From assembly GCA_019752515.1 (NCBI GenBank), contig JAIEMB010000011.1, positions 109,937 through 173,936 of the forward strand: 64,000 bases of DNA, given 5' to 3'. Positions 20,278 through 30,493 of the stretch are shown here, one piece after another. The translations under genes were made by a program, and so were the position numbers. How positions within the stretch are numbered: the first letter of the stretch is position 1; each line of letters starts with the position of its first letter. The DNA comes from Alphaproteobacteria bacterium. GTDB taxonomy: Bacteria > Pseudomonadota > Alphaproteobacteria > UBA9655. The notes under the pieces are model-generated. The model made no database searches. It had not been told where the DNA came from and was given only the letters and a program-made list of their open reading frames with translations.

Positions 20278-21612
20278 TTATGAGTTCCGTGCAGAAAAAG
20301 GAATAAAGTGACGCAAGGTATGTCCGGTGTAAAGCTGGCGCGGACGACCGATTTTTTGAGTTGGATCAGCAATCATTTCCATCCATTGAGCGATCCAGCC
20401 GACCGTACGTGCTACAGCAAATAACACCGTGAACATAGAGGGGGGAATGCCCATCGCTTTTAGAATAATTCCTGAATAAAAGTCCACATTAGGGTAAAGT
20501 TTTTTCTCAACAAAATAGGGATCTTCAAGAGCAATTTTTTCAAGTTCTTTTGCAAGTTCCAGAAGAGGTTCACCTTGATAGCCTAGCTCGTCCAGAACTT
20601 CTTGGCAGGTTGTGCGAAGGACAGCAGCCCGAGGATCGTAGTTTTTATACACGCGGTGCCCAAATCCCATGAGTCGGAAAGGATCATTTTTGTCCTTTGC
20701 TCGTTTAATAAATTCTGGAATGCGATCCTTATGGCCTATTTCCTTTAACATATTAATAACAGCTTCATTAGCCCCTCCATGGGCAGGTCCCCATAGGCAA
20801 GCAATGCCCGCTGCAATACAAGCAAAGGGATTTGCACCACTGGATCCAGCAAGCCGAACAGTAGATGTAGAAGCATTTTGTTCATGGTCAGCATGAAGAA
20901 TAAGGATTTTATTTAAAGCCCTTGCCACAACGGGGTTAACGAGGTAAGGGGTGACTGGTAAAGAAAACATCATATATAAGAAGTTCTCTGCATAACCAAG
21001 TTCATTTTTTGGGTAAACAAAAGGCTGTCCCACAGAATATTTATAGGCCATGGCTGCAATTGTGGGCATCTTAGCAATTAATCTGTGAGAAGCTATCATC
21101 CTTTGTTGAGGATCGCGAATATCAAGACTATCATGGTAAAATGCAGAAAGTGCTCCTACAACGCCTACCATCACAGCCATGGGATGGGCATCTCGCCTGA
21201 AGCCACTATAAAAATTCCGTAATTGTTCATGAAGCATACTATGAAGCGTAATGTTTTGGAGAAAGGCTTCATAGTCTTCTTGATTTGGCAATTCTCCTTC
21301 CATAAGGAGGTAAGCTATCTCAAGAAAACTTGCATTTTCTGCCAGCTCTTCTATTGGGTAGCCTCGATGTAATAAAATTCCTTGTTCACCATCAATATAA
21401 GTGATTTTAGATTCACAGCTGGCTGTTGAAGTATAACCAGGATCAAAAGTAAAGCAGCTTGTTTCCTTGTAAAGTGTACGAATATCAAAAACAGATGGCC
21501 CTATAGTTCCATGTAGAATGGGTAAGTTAACTGATTTTGAACCTCCTGGTTCTCCCGGTGTAACTTCAAGGCATGCTAAGTCGTTGTCTTCGTCTAGAAA
21601 ACGTGGTGCCAT
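20278..21612 (-). CDS. gltA: citrate synthase (type II)
   Basis: A 444-residue enzyme condensing acetyl-CoA with oxaloacetate to enter the TCA cycle. Catalytic residues sit in [22 protein letters not shown] (His of HADHE), the [10 protein letters not shown] loop (His), and PNVDFYSG (Asp). The frame is open to a TTG at 21672, but the ATG at 21612 has TAGGGA seven bases upstream and gives a more normal length, so I chose it. Its N-terminus still has about 25 extra residues compared with E. coli GltA. It lies 91 bases after gltX on the same strand. Confidence 0.95.
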   Translation of the reverse strand: MAPRFLDEDNDLACLEVTPGEPGGSKSVNLPILHGTIGPSVFDIRTLYKETSCFTFDPGYTSTASCESKITYIDGEQGILLHRGYPIEELAENASFLEIAYLLMEGELPNQEDYEAFLQNITLHSMLHEQLRNFYSGFRRDAHPMAVMVGVVGALSAFYHDSLDIRDPQQRMIASHRLIAKMPTIAAMAYKYSVGQPFVYPKNELGYAENFLYMMFSLPVTPYLVNPVVARALNKILILHADHEQNASTSTVRLAGSSGANPFACIAAGIACLWGPAHGGANEAVINMLKEIGHKDRIPEFIKRAKDKNDPFRLMGFGHRVYKNYDPRAAVLRTTCQEVLDELGYQGEPLLELAKELEKIALEDPYFVEKKLYPNVDFYSGIILKAMGIPPSMFTVLFAVARTVGWIAQWMEMIADPTQKIGRPRQLYTGHTLRHFIPFSARNS

Positions 21613-21702
21613 AATATAGTCCCTAATTGCTTGTCCTGTTTTAATTGTAACCTTGCCTTCCTTAAGAATCAATTTACATTTCTTAATATACTTTGGATCA
21701 TT

Positions 21703-23109
21703 TTATTTGTGTTTACCCAAAATGAATTTTATCCTCTCTAAGCTCTGATCTTTGCCTAAGACATGGAGGATTTCGAAGACACTTGGAGAAATAGTTTTAC
21801 CTGTAAGAGCAATTCGTAAAGGTTGGGCAAGTCTACCAAGTTTTAAGTTATTCTCTTCAGCGATTTCTCGGCCATAGCTTTCAAGTTGATGCTCTGCCCA
21901 TTGACTTTCAGGAAGGGCTGCAAGATAGCCCTCCATAAGTCTTAAAATTTCAAGTTCCTCTGGAGTTAACAGTTCTTGCGCAGATTCGTCCAATGAAGGA
22001 GGAGAAATATAAAATAAAGCATTTTCTGCTAGCTCATCTATGGTTTTAGCGCGCTGCTTCAAGCCAAGCATCCCTCGTTTCAATAGATTTCTGCTTTCTG
22101 AATTCACGAGAAAGCCTTGGTTTTCAAGGATGGGAACGAGAAGATCGACAAGATATCCATTGTCCGCATCACGTATATAGTGAGCATTTAAGTTCCTCAG
22201 TTTCACAAAATCAAACCGAGCAGGAGACTTTCCTACATGGTCTAAATCAAACCATTCAATAGCTTCTTTTGTTGAAATAATTTCCGCATCACCATGGCTC
22301 CATCCTAGGCGCAAAAGGTAATTTCTTAATGCTTCTGGCAAGTAGCCCATATCACGATAAGCTTCAACGCCCAATGCCCCATGACGTTTTGACAATTTCG
22401 TCCCATCTGCACCATGGATTAGGGGGATGTGAGCAAAGTAGGGAATTTTCCAATCCATGGCTTTGTAAATCTGGAACTGACGAAATGTATTGGTGAGATG
22501 ATCATCACCTCGAATAACATGGGTAATGGCCATATCATGGTCATCGACAACAACGGAAAGGTTAAAGGTGGGTGTTCCGTCTGCCCTCAGAAGAATCATA
22601 TCATCAAGTTGTTCATTCGAAACCTTAACTTCTCCTTGAACCAAGTCATGAATAACTGTCATTCCCGTTTGAGGAGATTTAAAGCGAATGACAGGTTTGA
22701 TTCCTTTTGGTGCTTCTGAAGGATCACGATCGCGCCATCGACCATCATAGCGGGGGGGCAGGTTATGAGCACGGGCCTCTTTTCTCATGACTTCCAGTTC
22801 TTCTGGCGTACAATAGCAATAATATGCCAAGTCTTTTTCTAAAAGGTATTGAGCAATCTCCACATGGCGTTCTATATGAGAAAATTGATGAACAGGCGTT
22901 TCATCCCAATCAATTCCTAGCCATTCAAGTCCCTTATATATGGCTTCAACCGCTTCGAATGTGGAGCGGGCACGATCTGTATCCTCGATTCGTAATAACA
23001 TAGTCCCACCGTGATGGCGCGCAAAAAGCCAATTGAAAAGAGCGGTTCTCGCACTTCCTATATGAAGATAACCTGTGGGAGATGGAGCAAAGCGAACAAT
23101 AACAGACAT
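21703..23109 (-). CDS. gltX: glutamyl-tRNA synthetase
   Basis: A 468-residue class I synthetase charging tRNA-Glu. The HIGH-type motif is YLHIGSART (near residue 15) and the KMSKS-type motif is TKLSKRHGALG. The frame is open to 23136, but the ATG at 23109 is preceded by AAGGAAAC and gives the normal MSVIVRFAPSPTG start. Alphaproteobacteria often have a second GltX copy that charges tRNA-Gln for later amidation; whether this is the discriminating one cannot be judged here. Confidence 0.96.
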   Translation of the reverse strand: MSVIVRFAPSPTGYLHIGSARTALFNWLFARHHGGTMLLRIEDTDRARSTFEAVEAIYKGLEWLGIDWDETPVHQFSHIERHVEIAQYLLEKDLAYYCYCTPEELEVMRKEARAHNLPPRYDGRWRDRDPSEAPKGIKPVIRFKSPQTGMTVIHDLVQGEVKVSNEQLDDMILLRADGTPTFNLSVVVDDHDMAITHVIRGDDHLTNTFRQFQIYKAMDWKIPYFAHIPLIHGADGTKLSKRHGALGVEAYRDMGYLPEALRNYLLRLGWSHGDAEIISTKEAIEWFDLDHVGKSPARFDFVKLRNLNAHYIRDADNGYLVDLLVPILENQGFLVNSESRNLLKRGMLGLKQRAKTIDELAENALFYISPPSLDESAQELLTPEELEILRLMEGYLAALPESQWAEHQLESYGREIAEENNLKLGRLAQPLRIALTGKTISPSVFEILHVLGKDQSLERIKFILGKHK

Positions 23110-23119
23110 AATGTTTCCT

Positions 23120-24244
23120 TTATGATGCTTTAACACCTAATTTGTTATAGAAAGTAATAAGCTTTGTTTCTTCGATTTCCCAATTGTATTTTTCTTTTAC
23201 GGCTTGGAGGCCTTTAAGGCCTTTAGTATGCCATTTTTCTTTATCTGAAAGGAGGTCTTCTATGGAATCACGTATCATTTTAGGATCGAAAGGATTGACA
23301 AAAAGCATATTATCTAAATCCTTTGTCAACTCCCTCCAAAAAGGAAAATCAGAAGCAATAATAGGCAACCCTGCCCCCATATACTCAAATAATTTATTAG
23401 GTATGCAATTCAAATGATTTGGGGCGGGATGAAAAAGAAGAATTCCAATATGAGACTTTTCTAAAATAGAATAGAGTTTTTCTCTATTAACATGGCCAAA
23501 AAAAGTGACATTTTTCCATCCCTTATGTTGCTGCAAAGATGTTAAAAGATGCCCAGGGGAGGCATTCCCTGCCAAGTATAATTTTATATTTGTTCCTTCT
23601 ATAGCGTCTAAAATACTATAAATTCCCCTAAGTTCTGTAATTGCCCCTGTATAACAGATCGCTTTTTCTTCTTTTTTATTCAAAGACATACTTGGGTCCG
23701 TCTTTAAAATTTCGTCTAATAAAGGATAATTATTTACGTTAATTGTATTAGGATTTTTCTTTAAAAATATATTTGTAATATGAGGTGTTGTACAAATAAT
23801 TCCATCAAAGAATTTTGCTCCTATAGATTCTATACAATGGGAAACATAAGATATTCCTGATCTTAAAAAGGGAGGGATCCAATGCTTACTTTTTATTTGC
23901 GCAGGCAGGTCTTCATGAACATCATAAATAACTTTTTTCCCGCATAGCTTTAACAAAAGTCCTACAGGAATTAATTCCGGATCATGAAAATGAAATATGT
24001 CCGCTTTTGTTTTTAAAGCCTTAGAAAAAGCTTGAAAGGGCTTACACACAATGCGCCTTATTCTCCCTTTATATAAAGGAAGAGGAATAATATGAATATT
24101 ATCTACTATTTCTTCTTGAGGATGAGTAATGATGAGTTTAACATCAAATCCATCTTTTGCCAGAGACTTACATTCTTTGTGAAAAATACGGGTGTCAAAA
24201 GGTGGATGAACGGTGCTTATATGAGCGATTATTGAGGAAGACAT
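23120..24244 (-). CDS. glycosyltransferase family 4-type protein
   Basis: A 374-residue GT-B fold enzyme. The N-terminal HISTVHPPFDTRIFHKECKSL and the C-terminal LFHPAPNHLNCIPNKLFEYMGAGLPIIAS (donor-binding loop, with the E of LFEYMGAG) are typical of GT4-like sugar transferases that build lipopolysaccharide or capsule. It is the last gene of the uronic-acid pathway operon (28471 to 23120), so it probably transfers one of the sugars of that glycan. The donor and acceptor are not determinable from the sequence. Confidence 0.85.
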   Translation of the reverse strand: MSSSIIAHISTVHPPFDTRIFHKECKSLAKDGFDVKLIITHPQEEIVDNIHIIPLPLYKGRIRRIVCKPFQAFSKALKTKADIFHFHDPELIPVGLLLKLCGKKVIYDVHEDLPAQIKSKHWIPPFLRSGISYVSHCIESIGAKFFDGIICTTPHITNIFLKKNPNTINVNNYPLLDEILKTDPSMSLNKKEEKAICYTGAITELRGIYSILDAIEGTNIKLYLAGNASPGHLLTSLQQHKGWKNVTFFGHVNREKLYSILEKSHIGILLFHPAPNHLNCIPNKLFEYMGAGLPIIASDFPFWRELTKDLDNMLFVNPFDPKMIRDSIEDLLSDKEKWHTKGLKGLQAVKEKYNWEIEETKLITFYNKLGVKAS

Positions 24245-24294
24245 TTTATTAATTCCAATTTCTATTTTCTTTCAAAAAAAATTAAACTAAAGAA

Positions 24295-25377
24295 CTACTG
24301 ACTTATAATGCAATCAACAATTTTTTCAGAGGCATCTCCCTTTCCGTATAAAAAGAGTTGCCCTTTAGGCGTATTTGTAATCATCTCGTTAACATATACT
24401 GGTAAAACGTCTGTAAGATTTTTTGTTACAGGAATAAGTTTATTCCATCCCGCCTCTATCAACTCTATCCACTCTGTTTCATCTCGTAGTGTCAGGCAAG
24501 GAACCCCAGCAAAATATGATTCTTTTTGAAGTCCTCCCGAATCAGTTAAAACAAGAGAGGCATAATGAGTCAACCAAAGCATATCCAAATATCCAACAGG
24601 ATTTATTATTGTAATGTTTTTTGTTGTTATATTTAAACTTTCTATTTTTTCTTTTGTTCTCGGATGTAGAGGCAAAACAATCGGAACATCTTTGCTCAGA
24701 GTCTCAAAAGCTCGAAATATTTCTATGAGGAGCTTAGGAGTATTTGTGTTTTCTGCACGATGGATAGTTGCAAGGTAATAAGACTTCTTCTGAAGCTTTA
24801 ATAGGTCAAGAATGCTTTCTTCTTTTGCTGCAGCTAGGGGTTTAAAATGGAGAACCGCATCATACATGACATCACCAACTTCTTTAATATGATCTTCCCC
24901 TAATCCTTCTTGTTTTAAGTTATAAGTTGCTGTTGTCGTTGGTGAAAAAAGTAAAGTTGAAAGATGATCTGTAAGAACCCGATTTACTTCTTCAGGTGTT
25001 TTTTTATTAAAGCACCGCATTCCTGCTTCCACGTGATCAAGAGGAATGTGTAATTTACTCGCAGCTAAGGCACCTGCTAGCGTAGAATTTGTATCTCCAT
25101 ATACTAAAACACGATCAGGTTTTTCTTGAAGTAAAACATTTTCAATAGCTTCTAACATCCGCCCTGTTTGTTGTCCATGTAAACCGCCATGAATATGAAG
25201 GTTTAGATCTGGAGATTTAAGATCTAATTCTTTAAAAAAAATCCCTGACATTTCAGAGTCATAATGTTGGCCTGTATGGAGAATAAATTCTTCAATACCT
25301 TTTTTCCTAAAAACTTTAGATACTGAAGCGGCTTTAATGAACTGTGGTCTTGCCCCTATAATCGTTACAATTTTCAT
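24295..25377 (-). CDS. wbpI: UDP-sugar 2-epimerase, WbpI-like (UDP-2,3-diNAc-glucuronate 2-epimerase)
   Basis: A 360-residue non-hydrolysing UDP-GlcNAc 2-epimerase fold with MKIVTIIGARPQFIK, HTGQHYD, VYGDTNSTLAG, HVEAGMRCF and LTDSGGLQKE. The stretch DLNLHIHGGLHGQQTGRML resembles the WbpI subgroup, which epimerises UDP-2,3-diacetamido-glucuronate to the manno form, more than plain WecB. Its position beside WbpA and a WbpB-WbpD fusion supports that reading. Plain UDP-GlcNAc 2-epimerase (wecB) is the alternative. Confidence 0.78.
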   Translation of the reverse strand: MKIVTIIGARPQFIKAASVSKVFRKKGIEEFILHTGQHYDSEMSGIFFKELDLKSPDLNLHIHGGLHGQQTGRMLEAIENVLLQEKPDRVLVYGDTNSTLAGALAASKLHIPLDHVEAGMRCFNKKTPEEVNRVLTDHLSTLLFSPTTTATYNLKQEGLGEDHIKEVGDVMYDAVLHFKPLAAAKEESILDLLKLQKKSYYLATIHRAENTNTPKLLIEIFRAFETLSKDVPIVLPLHPRTKEKIESLNITTKNITIINPVGYLDMLWLTHYASLVLTDSGGLQKESYFAGVPCLTLRDETEWIELIEAGWNKLIPVTKNLTDVLPVYVNEMITNTPKGQLFLYGKGDASEKIVDCIISQ

Positions 25378-25508
25378 GAAAACTCACAAATGAAGAAATA
25401 AAAAAATAGAAAAATAAAACTATAAAAGTCCAATGTGATATTTTCTTTCAGGTTGTTTATAGGAGTCCTCTTTTTTAAAGTTAATTGAGTCATATCTATA
25501 TACATATC

Positions 25509-27074
25509 TTAAGAAGCTAAAGGTAGGGCACACAACATTTGTGCTTCATTAATAACATACTTTGTTCCTTCGCGAGGGCAAGTCAAATCGTTTCCAAGTT
25601 TTTCACCTGCATGACTCATCCATCCAATTTGTCGCGCAGGAACACCCGCCATGAGAGCATGAGGTTTTACATCGGATGTGACAACAGCGCCTGCTGCAAT
25701 AAAACTATATTCTCCGAGTTGATGCCCGCATACAATTGTTGCATTGGCACCAATTGTAACATCCTTTCCCACGCGGGTTTTTCGGTATTCATTTTTTCTT
25801 TCAATCTTTGCTCTTGGCGTATTAACATTCGTAAAAACACAGGAAGGTCCACAGAAAACACCTTCTTCTAAGACAACCCCTTTATAAAGACTCACATTAT
25901 TTTGAATTTTACACCCGTCGCCTACGATTACATCGTCTGCAATCATCACATTTTGGCCAATAATTACCTTTTTCCCAATTTTACTCCCCTTCATGATATG
26001 AGAAAAATGCCAAATTTTTGCACCTTCTCCAATTTCACACCCTTCATCAATATAGGCGGACTCATGACAGAAATACTTTCTTTCTTTTACCTCACTTAAG
26101 GTAATGGCTGCATTGGTTTGTCGTGAACGTTCAGAGGCTTCAAGAACCTTTAAAACTCTTAAGCCTTCGTACCCATCTGTCCTAGGTGTTTCGTTTCTTG
26201 CGATGCAATCCAAAAAATGGAGACATTCATTTTTAAGGGGCTCTTCTTGATTAACAGCAACGGCTATTTTTTCAGCTTTTGAGGGATCAGGAAAGCCTTC
26301 TTTCCACAGTACCTGATGGGGATATAAGGAAAGTTTATCAGGCCAAAGAGCTTGATCATCAAAAACAGCCATGCCCTTATCACCAATAACGATCAGTTTC
26401 TGCTCTTTAAAAGGATGGAGCCAGGAGACGAAAATATGCCCATGGATCCCATTTTTAAATTGAAGTGATGTAACTGTAACGTCGTCTATTGTATGATGAA
26501 GATAAGAGCTTCCGGATGTATGAATTTTTTCAGGTAAATCACCAGCTAAAGATAAAATCATAGAGATATCATGGGGTGCAAAACTCCAAAATACATTTTC
26601 TTCCCGACGAATTTTGCCCAAATTAAGTCGATTAGAGTATATATATTGGAGGCGGCCCAGTTCGCCTTTTGAGATAATTTCTTTTAATTTAAGAAAAACG
26701 GGATGATATTGGAGTAAGTGACCAACCATCACTTTCTTATTAACCTTTTTAGCCATTTCTATAATGGTTTCTGCATCTTCAACTTTTAAGGCCAAGGGTT
26801 TTTCAACAAAAATATGTTTTCCTGCCTTTAAACAAGCAAGCGCTACTGAGGTATGATGTTCAGCGGGTACGGCGATAATAACAGCGTTAATCTGGCTACT
26901 TTCTAAGACCTCTTCGAGAGATAAAGGAGAGACATTGTATTTCTGGCTAAATTCACGGGCGAGTTCCATATTAAGATCACTGACGGCTTCTAAACACCCC
27001 AATTCATAAAAGGTACGGATAAGATTTTTCCCCCAGTATCCACACCCTACGACAGCAATACGAGTATTTGACAT
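25509..27074 (-). CDS. fused NAD-dependent sugar dehydrogenase and N-acetyltransferase (WbpB-WbpD)
   Basis: A 521-residue fusion. Residues 1 to about 330 are a Gfo/Idh/MocA oxidoreductase: the Rossmann start [16 protein letters not shown], catalytic [14 protein letters not shown], and substrate-region [14 protein letters not shown]. Residues about 337-505 are a left-handed beta-helix acetyltransferase of the WbpD type ([56 protein letters not shown]). In Pseudomonas the two steps are separate: oxidation of UDP-GlcNAcA at C3, then acetylation of the 3-amino product. The aminotransferase that acts between them (WbpE) is absent from this operon. Confidence 0.88.
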   Translation of the reverse strand: MSNTRIAVVGCGYWGKNLIRTFYELGCLEAVSDLNMELAREFSQKYNVSPLSLEEVLESSQINAVIIAVPAEHHTSVALACLKAGKHIFVEKPLALKVEDAETIIEMAKKVNKKVMVGHLLQYHPVFLKLKEIISKGELGRLQYIYSNRLNLGKIRREENVFWSFAPHDISMILSLAGDLPEKIHTSGSSYLHHTIDDVTVTSLQFKNGIHGHIFVSWLHPFKEQKLIVIGDKGMAVFDDQALWPDKLSLYPHQVLWKEGFPDPSKAEKIAVAVNQEEPLKNECLHFLDCIARNETPRTDGYEGLRVLKVLEASERSRQTNAAITLSEVKERKYFCHESAYIDEGCEIGEGAKIWHFSHIMKGSKIGKKVIIGQNVMIADDVIVGDGCKIQNNVSLYKGVVLEEGVFCGPSCVFTNVNTPRAKIERKNEYRKTRVGKDVTIGANATIVCGHQLGEYSFIAAGAVVTSDVKPHALMAGVPARQIGWMSHAGEKLGNDLTCPREGTKYVINEAQMLCALPLAS

Positions 27075-27088
27075 TTTTTTCTCGTTTC

Positions 27089-28471
27089 TTACGCTTTTAC
27101 AATTTTATGACGGTCATGCTTAACGTGTTGGGTCGCATTCCTTGAGTCAACGACAAGCTTACTATGGGTGACGATTGCCTCATAATCAATGTCATCATGG
27201 TCTGTACAAATTAAAACCGCATCATAAGAAGAAAGATGATTGCCATCAAATTTTACGGATTTTTTTCCTGCTAGATGAGCATGTTCACGTGTCATGGGGA
27301 TTTCCGGGATAAAAGGGTCATAATAATCGACATGGGCTCCGTGCTTTTCAAGTTTTTCAAGTAAAATTAAAGAGGGGCTTTCACGCATGTCGTCTATATT
27401 TTTCTTATAAGCAATACCTAAAACAAGTATTTTGGACTGGTTTAATCCTCGCGCAAATTTTTGATCTAAGGCCTCTAATAACTTGTGTATAACGTAATCC
27501 GGCATGTGAGTGTTAATTTGACCTGCAAGCTCAATAAACCGGGTTGTGACCCCATATTCTCTTGCTTTCCATGTCAAATAAAAAGGATCAATGGGGATGC
27601 AATGACCACCAAGCCCTGGACCCGGATAAAAGGGCATAAAACCGAAAGGTTTTGACTTGGCAGCTTCAATAACCTCCCACACATCAATATTCATTTTGTC
27701 AAAAATCACTTTTAATTCGTTTACTAGGGCAATGTTGACGGATCTAAAAATGTTCTCTGTCAATTTTACAGCTTCGGCGGTTGCAGATGATGATACGCTG
27801 ACGACTTTACACACGGCTTGTTCATACAGAATCCTCGAAAGTTCAAGGGAGCCATCATCGTCTGCACCTACAACTTTAGGAATCGTAGATGTTTCAAAAT
27901 TGGGGTTTCCTGGATCTTCTCGCTCAGGAGAATAAGCGAGAAAGTAATTTTCCCCTGCTATGAAACCTGCTTTTTCTATGATTGGCTGAACAACCTCTTT
28001 AAGTGTCCCTGGATATGTTGTTGACTCTAAGATAACCAAATGGCCTTCTCTTATATAAGGAGCCACTGATCCGGCTGTTGAAACAATATAACTCATGTCA
28101 GGATCGCGGTGAATGGTTAAAGGTGTGGGAACGCACATGATAAGAACATCTGCCTCATCTGCTCTAGAAAAGTCCGTGGTTGCTGTAAATCGACCAGAAT
28201 CTACAATTTTTGCGATGCCTTCGTGAGGTATATGACGAATGTATGACTTTTTTTCCTTTAAGGCGTCAATTTTTGAAGTATCAATATCAAAGCCAATCGT
28301 TTCGTAACCTTTCTCACAAAAGGTCTTGAGGAGAGGGAGCCCTACATACCCAAGTCCTAAGATACCAATTTTAGCTTTTTTCTCAAGTATTTTATTTTTT
28401 AAGAACTGAAATGAAGAATCATCTGTTTTTAAAGTTAAAGTTGATAAAATTGTCATCTGTTCCGACCACAT
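27089..28471 (-). CDS. wbpA: UDP-N-acetylglucosamine 6-dehydrogenase (WbpA-type)
   Basis: A 460-residue nucleotide-sugar dehydrogenase oxidising C6 to the uronic acid with two NAD+. It shows the Rossmann motif [30 protein letters not shown], the catalytic loop [16 protein letters not shown] with the active Cys, and the C-terminal NAD domain [20 protein letters not shown]. It is the first gene of the operon. An internal ATG at 28456 is a second possible start; neither has a strong ribosome site. Close paralogues use UDP-GalNAc, so the sugar is inferred from context. Confidence 0.88.
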   Translation of the reverse strand: MWSEQMTILSTLTLKTDDSSFQFLKNKILEKKAKIGILGLGYVGLPLLKTFCEKGYETIGFDIDTSKIDALKEKKSYIRHIPHEGIAKIVDSGRFTATTDFSRADEADVLIMCVPTPLTIHRDPDMSYIVSTAGSVAPYIREGHLVILESTTYPGTLKEVVQPIIEKAGFIAGENYFLAYSPEREDPGNPNFETSTIPKVVGADDDGSLELSRILYEQAVCKVVSVSSSATAEAVKLTENIFRSVNIALVNELKVIFDKMNIDVWEVIEAAKSKPFGFMPFYPGPGLGGHCIPIDPFYLTWKAREYGVTTRFIELAGQINTHMPDYVIHKLLEALDQKFARGLNQSKILVLGIAYKKNIDDMRESPSLILLEKLEKHGAHVDYYDPFIPEIPMTREHAHLAGKKSVKFDGNHLSSYDAVLICTDHDDIDYEAIVTHSKLVVDSRNATQHVKHDRHKIVKA

Positions 28472-28528
28472 TTGTTAAATCAATATTCACTTATATCTCC
28501 TAAATTCTAAGATTTCAATGGTTCTTAA

Positions 28529-28620
28529 ATATGCTCTTCGCCTTTCAAGTTTCAGGTACGTTGCCTCACGGGGCTCGCCATCGTTCGCCTGCCAGGTAAA
28601 TTGAGATCCTTTGAGTATAC
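28529..28620. repeat. dispersed palindromic repeat, copy 1
   Basis: A 92-base imperfect palindrome between wbpA and the aldehyde dehydrogenase. Its left half (GCCTTTCAAGTTT, AGGT, CGTTG, CGGG, CTCGCC) matches the left half of the element at 57611-57736 nearly base for base. The right end pairs loosely with the left end. A 62-codon minus-strand frame over it (28487-28675) looks like a by-product. The flanks (28472-28714) hold nothing else I can identify. Confidence 0.65.
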
Positions 28621-28714
28621 GAGGTTTACGTCTTTTTATATTTCTTAATGCAAAAGAAATTGAAATATTGAGCAATATATCATTGTAAGAATTTCTATTT
28701 TATAATTTATTTCT

Positions 28715-30085
28715 TCATTTGTTTATGAAAATAGTCTTGATATTAACAAATTCTTTAATACCCATATGGGATAACTCTCGTCCAAACCCACTTTCTTTAA
28801 CACCCCCGAAGGGAAGTCGGACGTCAGATTTGACCATATCATTTATAAAGCAATTGCCTGCGATAAGGTCGTGTAAAGCTAGTTTTTCACCAAGATCATA
28901 ATTTTGTGTAAATATAGCTGCACCAAGGCCATAGGGTGTATCATTGGCAATCTGAATGGCTTCCTCCTTGTCTTTTACCGTAATTAGAGAGGCTACAGGC
29001 CCGAACAATTCTTCATCGTAGGCAGGCATTCCTTTTTTTACACCTGATAATATCGTGGGAGGATAAAATGCACCTGGTCCTTTAGGAATATAGCCGCCTA
29101 AAAGACATTTAGCTCCCCTTTCAAGACTCAGAGAAACCTGCTCATGAAGCTTCTCCCTGAGATCAAGTCGAGCAAGGGGACCTAAGGTCGTTTTTGCATC
29201 TAAAGGATCACCCATTACGGCTGATTCCATATGCTGTGTAAAGAAGTTTGTAAAATGATCTTGTTGGCTTTCAACGATAATAAAACGTTTTGCAGCAATA
29301 CAACTTTGCCCAGCGTTTAAGAGGCGACTTGTTGCACATATTTTTGCCGCTTTTTCTATAGAGGCATCTTCGAGTATAATGTAAGCATCGCTTCCTCCGA
29401 GTTCAAGAACACACTTTTTAATCCATTGACCTGCCTTAGAAGCAACACTTTGTCCTGCAGATGTACTCCCTGTAAGAGTAACGCCTCGAATATAAGGAGA
29501 TTCGATTAAAGAAAGGGCTGTTTGACTTGAAATCAATAGGGTCTTAAAGAGGTCCTTAGGAAAACCTGACTTTAAAAAAATGTCTTCGATGGCGACTGCA
29601 CATCCTGGGACATTTGATGCGTGTTTTAACACCACCCCATTTCCCGCCATTATTGCTGGGGCTGCTGCTCTAAAGGCCTGCCAAAATGGGAAGTTCCATG
29701 GCATGATTGCAAGAATTACGCCTAGTGGCTCATAAGCAATATAACTTTTATCCGCATCTGTTTTGATGGGCTCTGGTTTTAAAAAAAGCTCCCCATTTTC
29801 TGCAAAATAACTACATGCCAAGGCACATTTTTCAATTTCCGCCAGGGCCTGCAGAAGAGGTTTTCCCATTTCTTGTGTAATTAATCGAGCGAGATGTTGC
29901 TTTTGAGAAAGAAGCCTTTTTCCAACTTCCTTTAGTAAAGAAGCTCTTTCATCAAAAGATACTTTCCTCCATGTCTGGAAAACTTCATGACTTTTTTGAA
30001 CAACTCCTTGAGCTTCTTTCAAAGAGAGCTCTGCGTAAGTTGATATAAGCTCTCCCGTAAAAGGATTAAGGGAAGTGATGCTCAT
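28715..30085 (-). CDS. NAD(P)-dependent succinate-semialdehyde dehydrogenase (Sad/GabD-like)
   Basis: A 456-residue aldehyde dehydrogenase. VLELGGSDAYIIL contains the general-base Glu, NAGQSCIAAKRFI contains the catalytic Cys, and IMPWNFPFWQ and TLTGSTSAGQ-type segments bind the nicotinamide nucleotide. The C-terminus GGVKESGFGRELSHMGIKEF closely resembles E. coli Sad, which oxidises succinate semialdehyde to succinate and so feeds the TCA cycle. AAGGA lies 10 bases before the ATG. The exact aldehyde is inferred from family similarity. Confidence 0.87.
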   Translation of the reverse strand: MSITSLNPFTGELISTYAELSLKEAQGVVQKSHEVFQTWRKVSFDERASLLKEVGKRLLSQKQHLARLITQEMGKPLLQALAEIEKCALACSYFAENGELFLKPEPIKTDADKSYIAYEPLGVILAIMPWNFPFWQAFRAAAPAIMAGNGVVLKHASNVPGCAVAIEDIFLKSGFPKDLFKTLLISSQTALSLIESPYIRGVTLTGSTSAGQSVASKAGQWIKKCVLELGGSDAYIILEDASIEKAAKICATSRLLNAGQSCIAAKRFIIVESQQDHFTNFFTQHMESAVMGDPLDAKTTLGPLARLDLREKLHEQVSLSLERGAKCLLGGYIPKGPGAFYPPTILSGVKKGMPAYDEELFGPVASLITVKDKEEAIQIANDTPYGLGAAIFTQNYDLGEKLALHDLIAGNCFINDMVKSDVRLPFGGVKESGFGRELSHMGIKEFVNIKTIFINK

Positions 30086-30179
30086 TGAGACTTATATCCT
30101 TTTCCAAATAGATTAAACTCTCCTTACACATTTCTTATCCTTATATTAACACATTTTATCGGATTATGGGAGAAAGTTT

Positions 30180-30476
30180 ATGCTCTCGGAGACATTCTCC
30201 TCAGTTAGGTGGATTGCGCAATATATGAACATTATTATTGCACAATCCTGCACAATTTTGCATGATGAAAATATAGATCTTTCTTTTAATCTTACTTCTG
30301 ACCTCATCAATGCCTTGCAAATGCTCGATAATGAGTATGCGAGAACGTATGCTAGACTCAAAAATACAGACCTCGAAGAGCGTCGCTCATTCATCTCATA
30401 CAAAAATATGGTCAAGGGGCTTCCACGAGGTATCACCTTACTTTTTAAATCTCTAAATGTTCTTTCAGCCCCTTGA
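30180..30476 (+). CDS. 98-residue protein of unknown function
   Basis: A small, probably helical protein (SSVRWIAQYMNIIIAQSC, LINALQMLDNEYARTYARLK). There is no signal peptide or recognisable domain. I prefer this strand to the overlapping minus-strand frame (30164-30436) because GGGAGAAAG sits 3 bases before its ATG and the composition is protein-like. It is divergent from the aldehyde dehydrogenase and convergent with the next gene, with 17 bases between the stops. Confidence 0.5.
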   Translation: MLSETFSSVRWIAQYMNIIIAQSCTILHDENIDLSFNLTSDLINALQMLDNEYARTYARLKNTDLEERRSFISYKNMVKGLPRGITLLFKSLNVLSAP

Positions 30477-30493
30477 ATAAGTTAGTAAATAAT

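Noticed and set aside
28487..28675. 62-codon minus-strand frame upstream of wbpA
   Set aside because: It runs across the palindromic repeat and its composition follows the repeat; no ribosome site or domain supports it.
30164..30436. 90-codon minus-strand frame opposite the 98-residue gene
   Set aside because: The plus-strand frame has a good ribosome site and more protein-like composition; both cannot easily be real.
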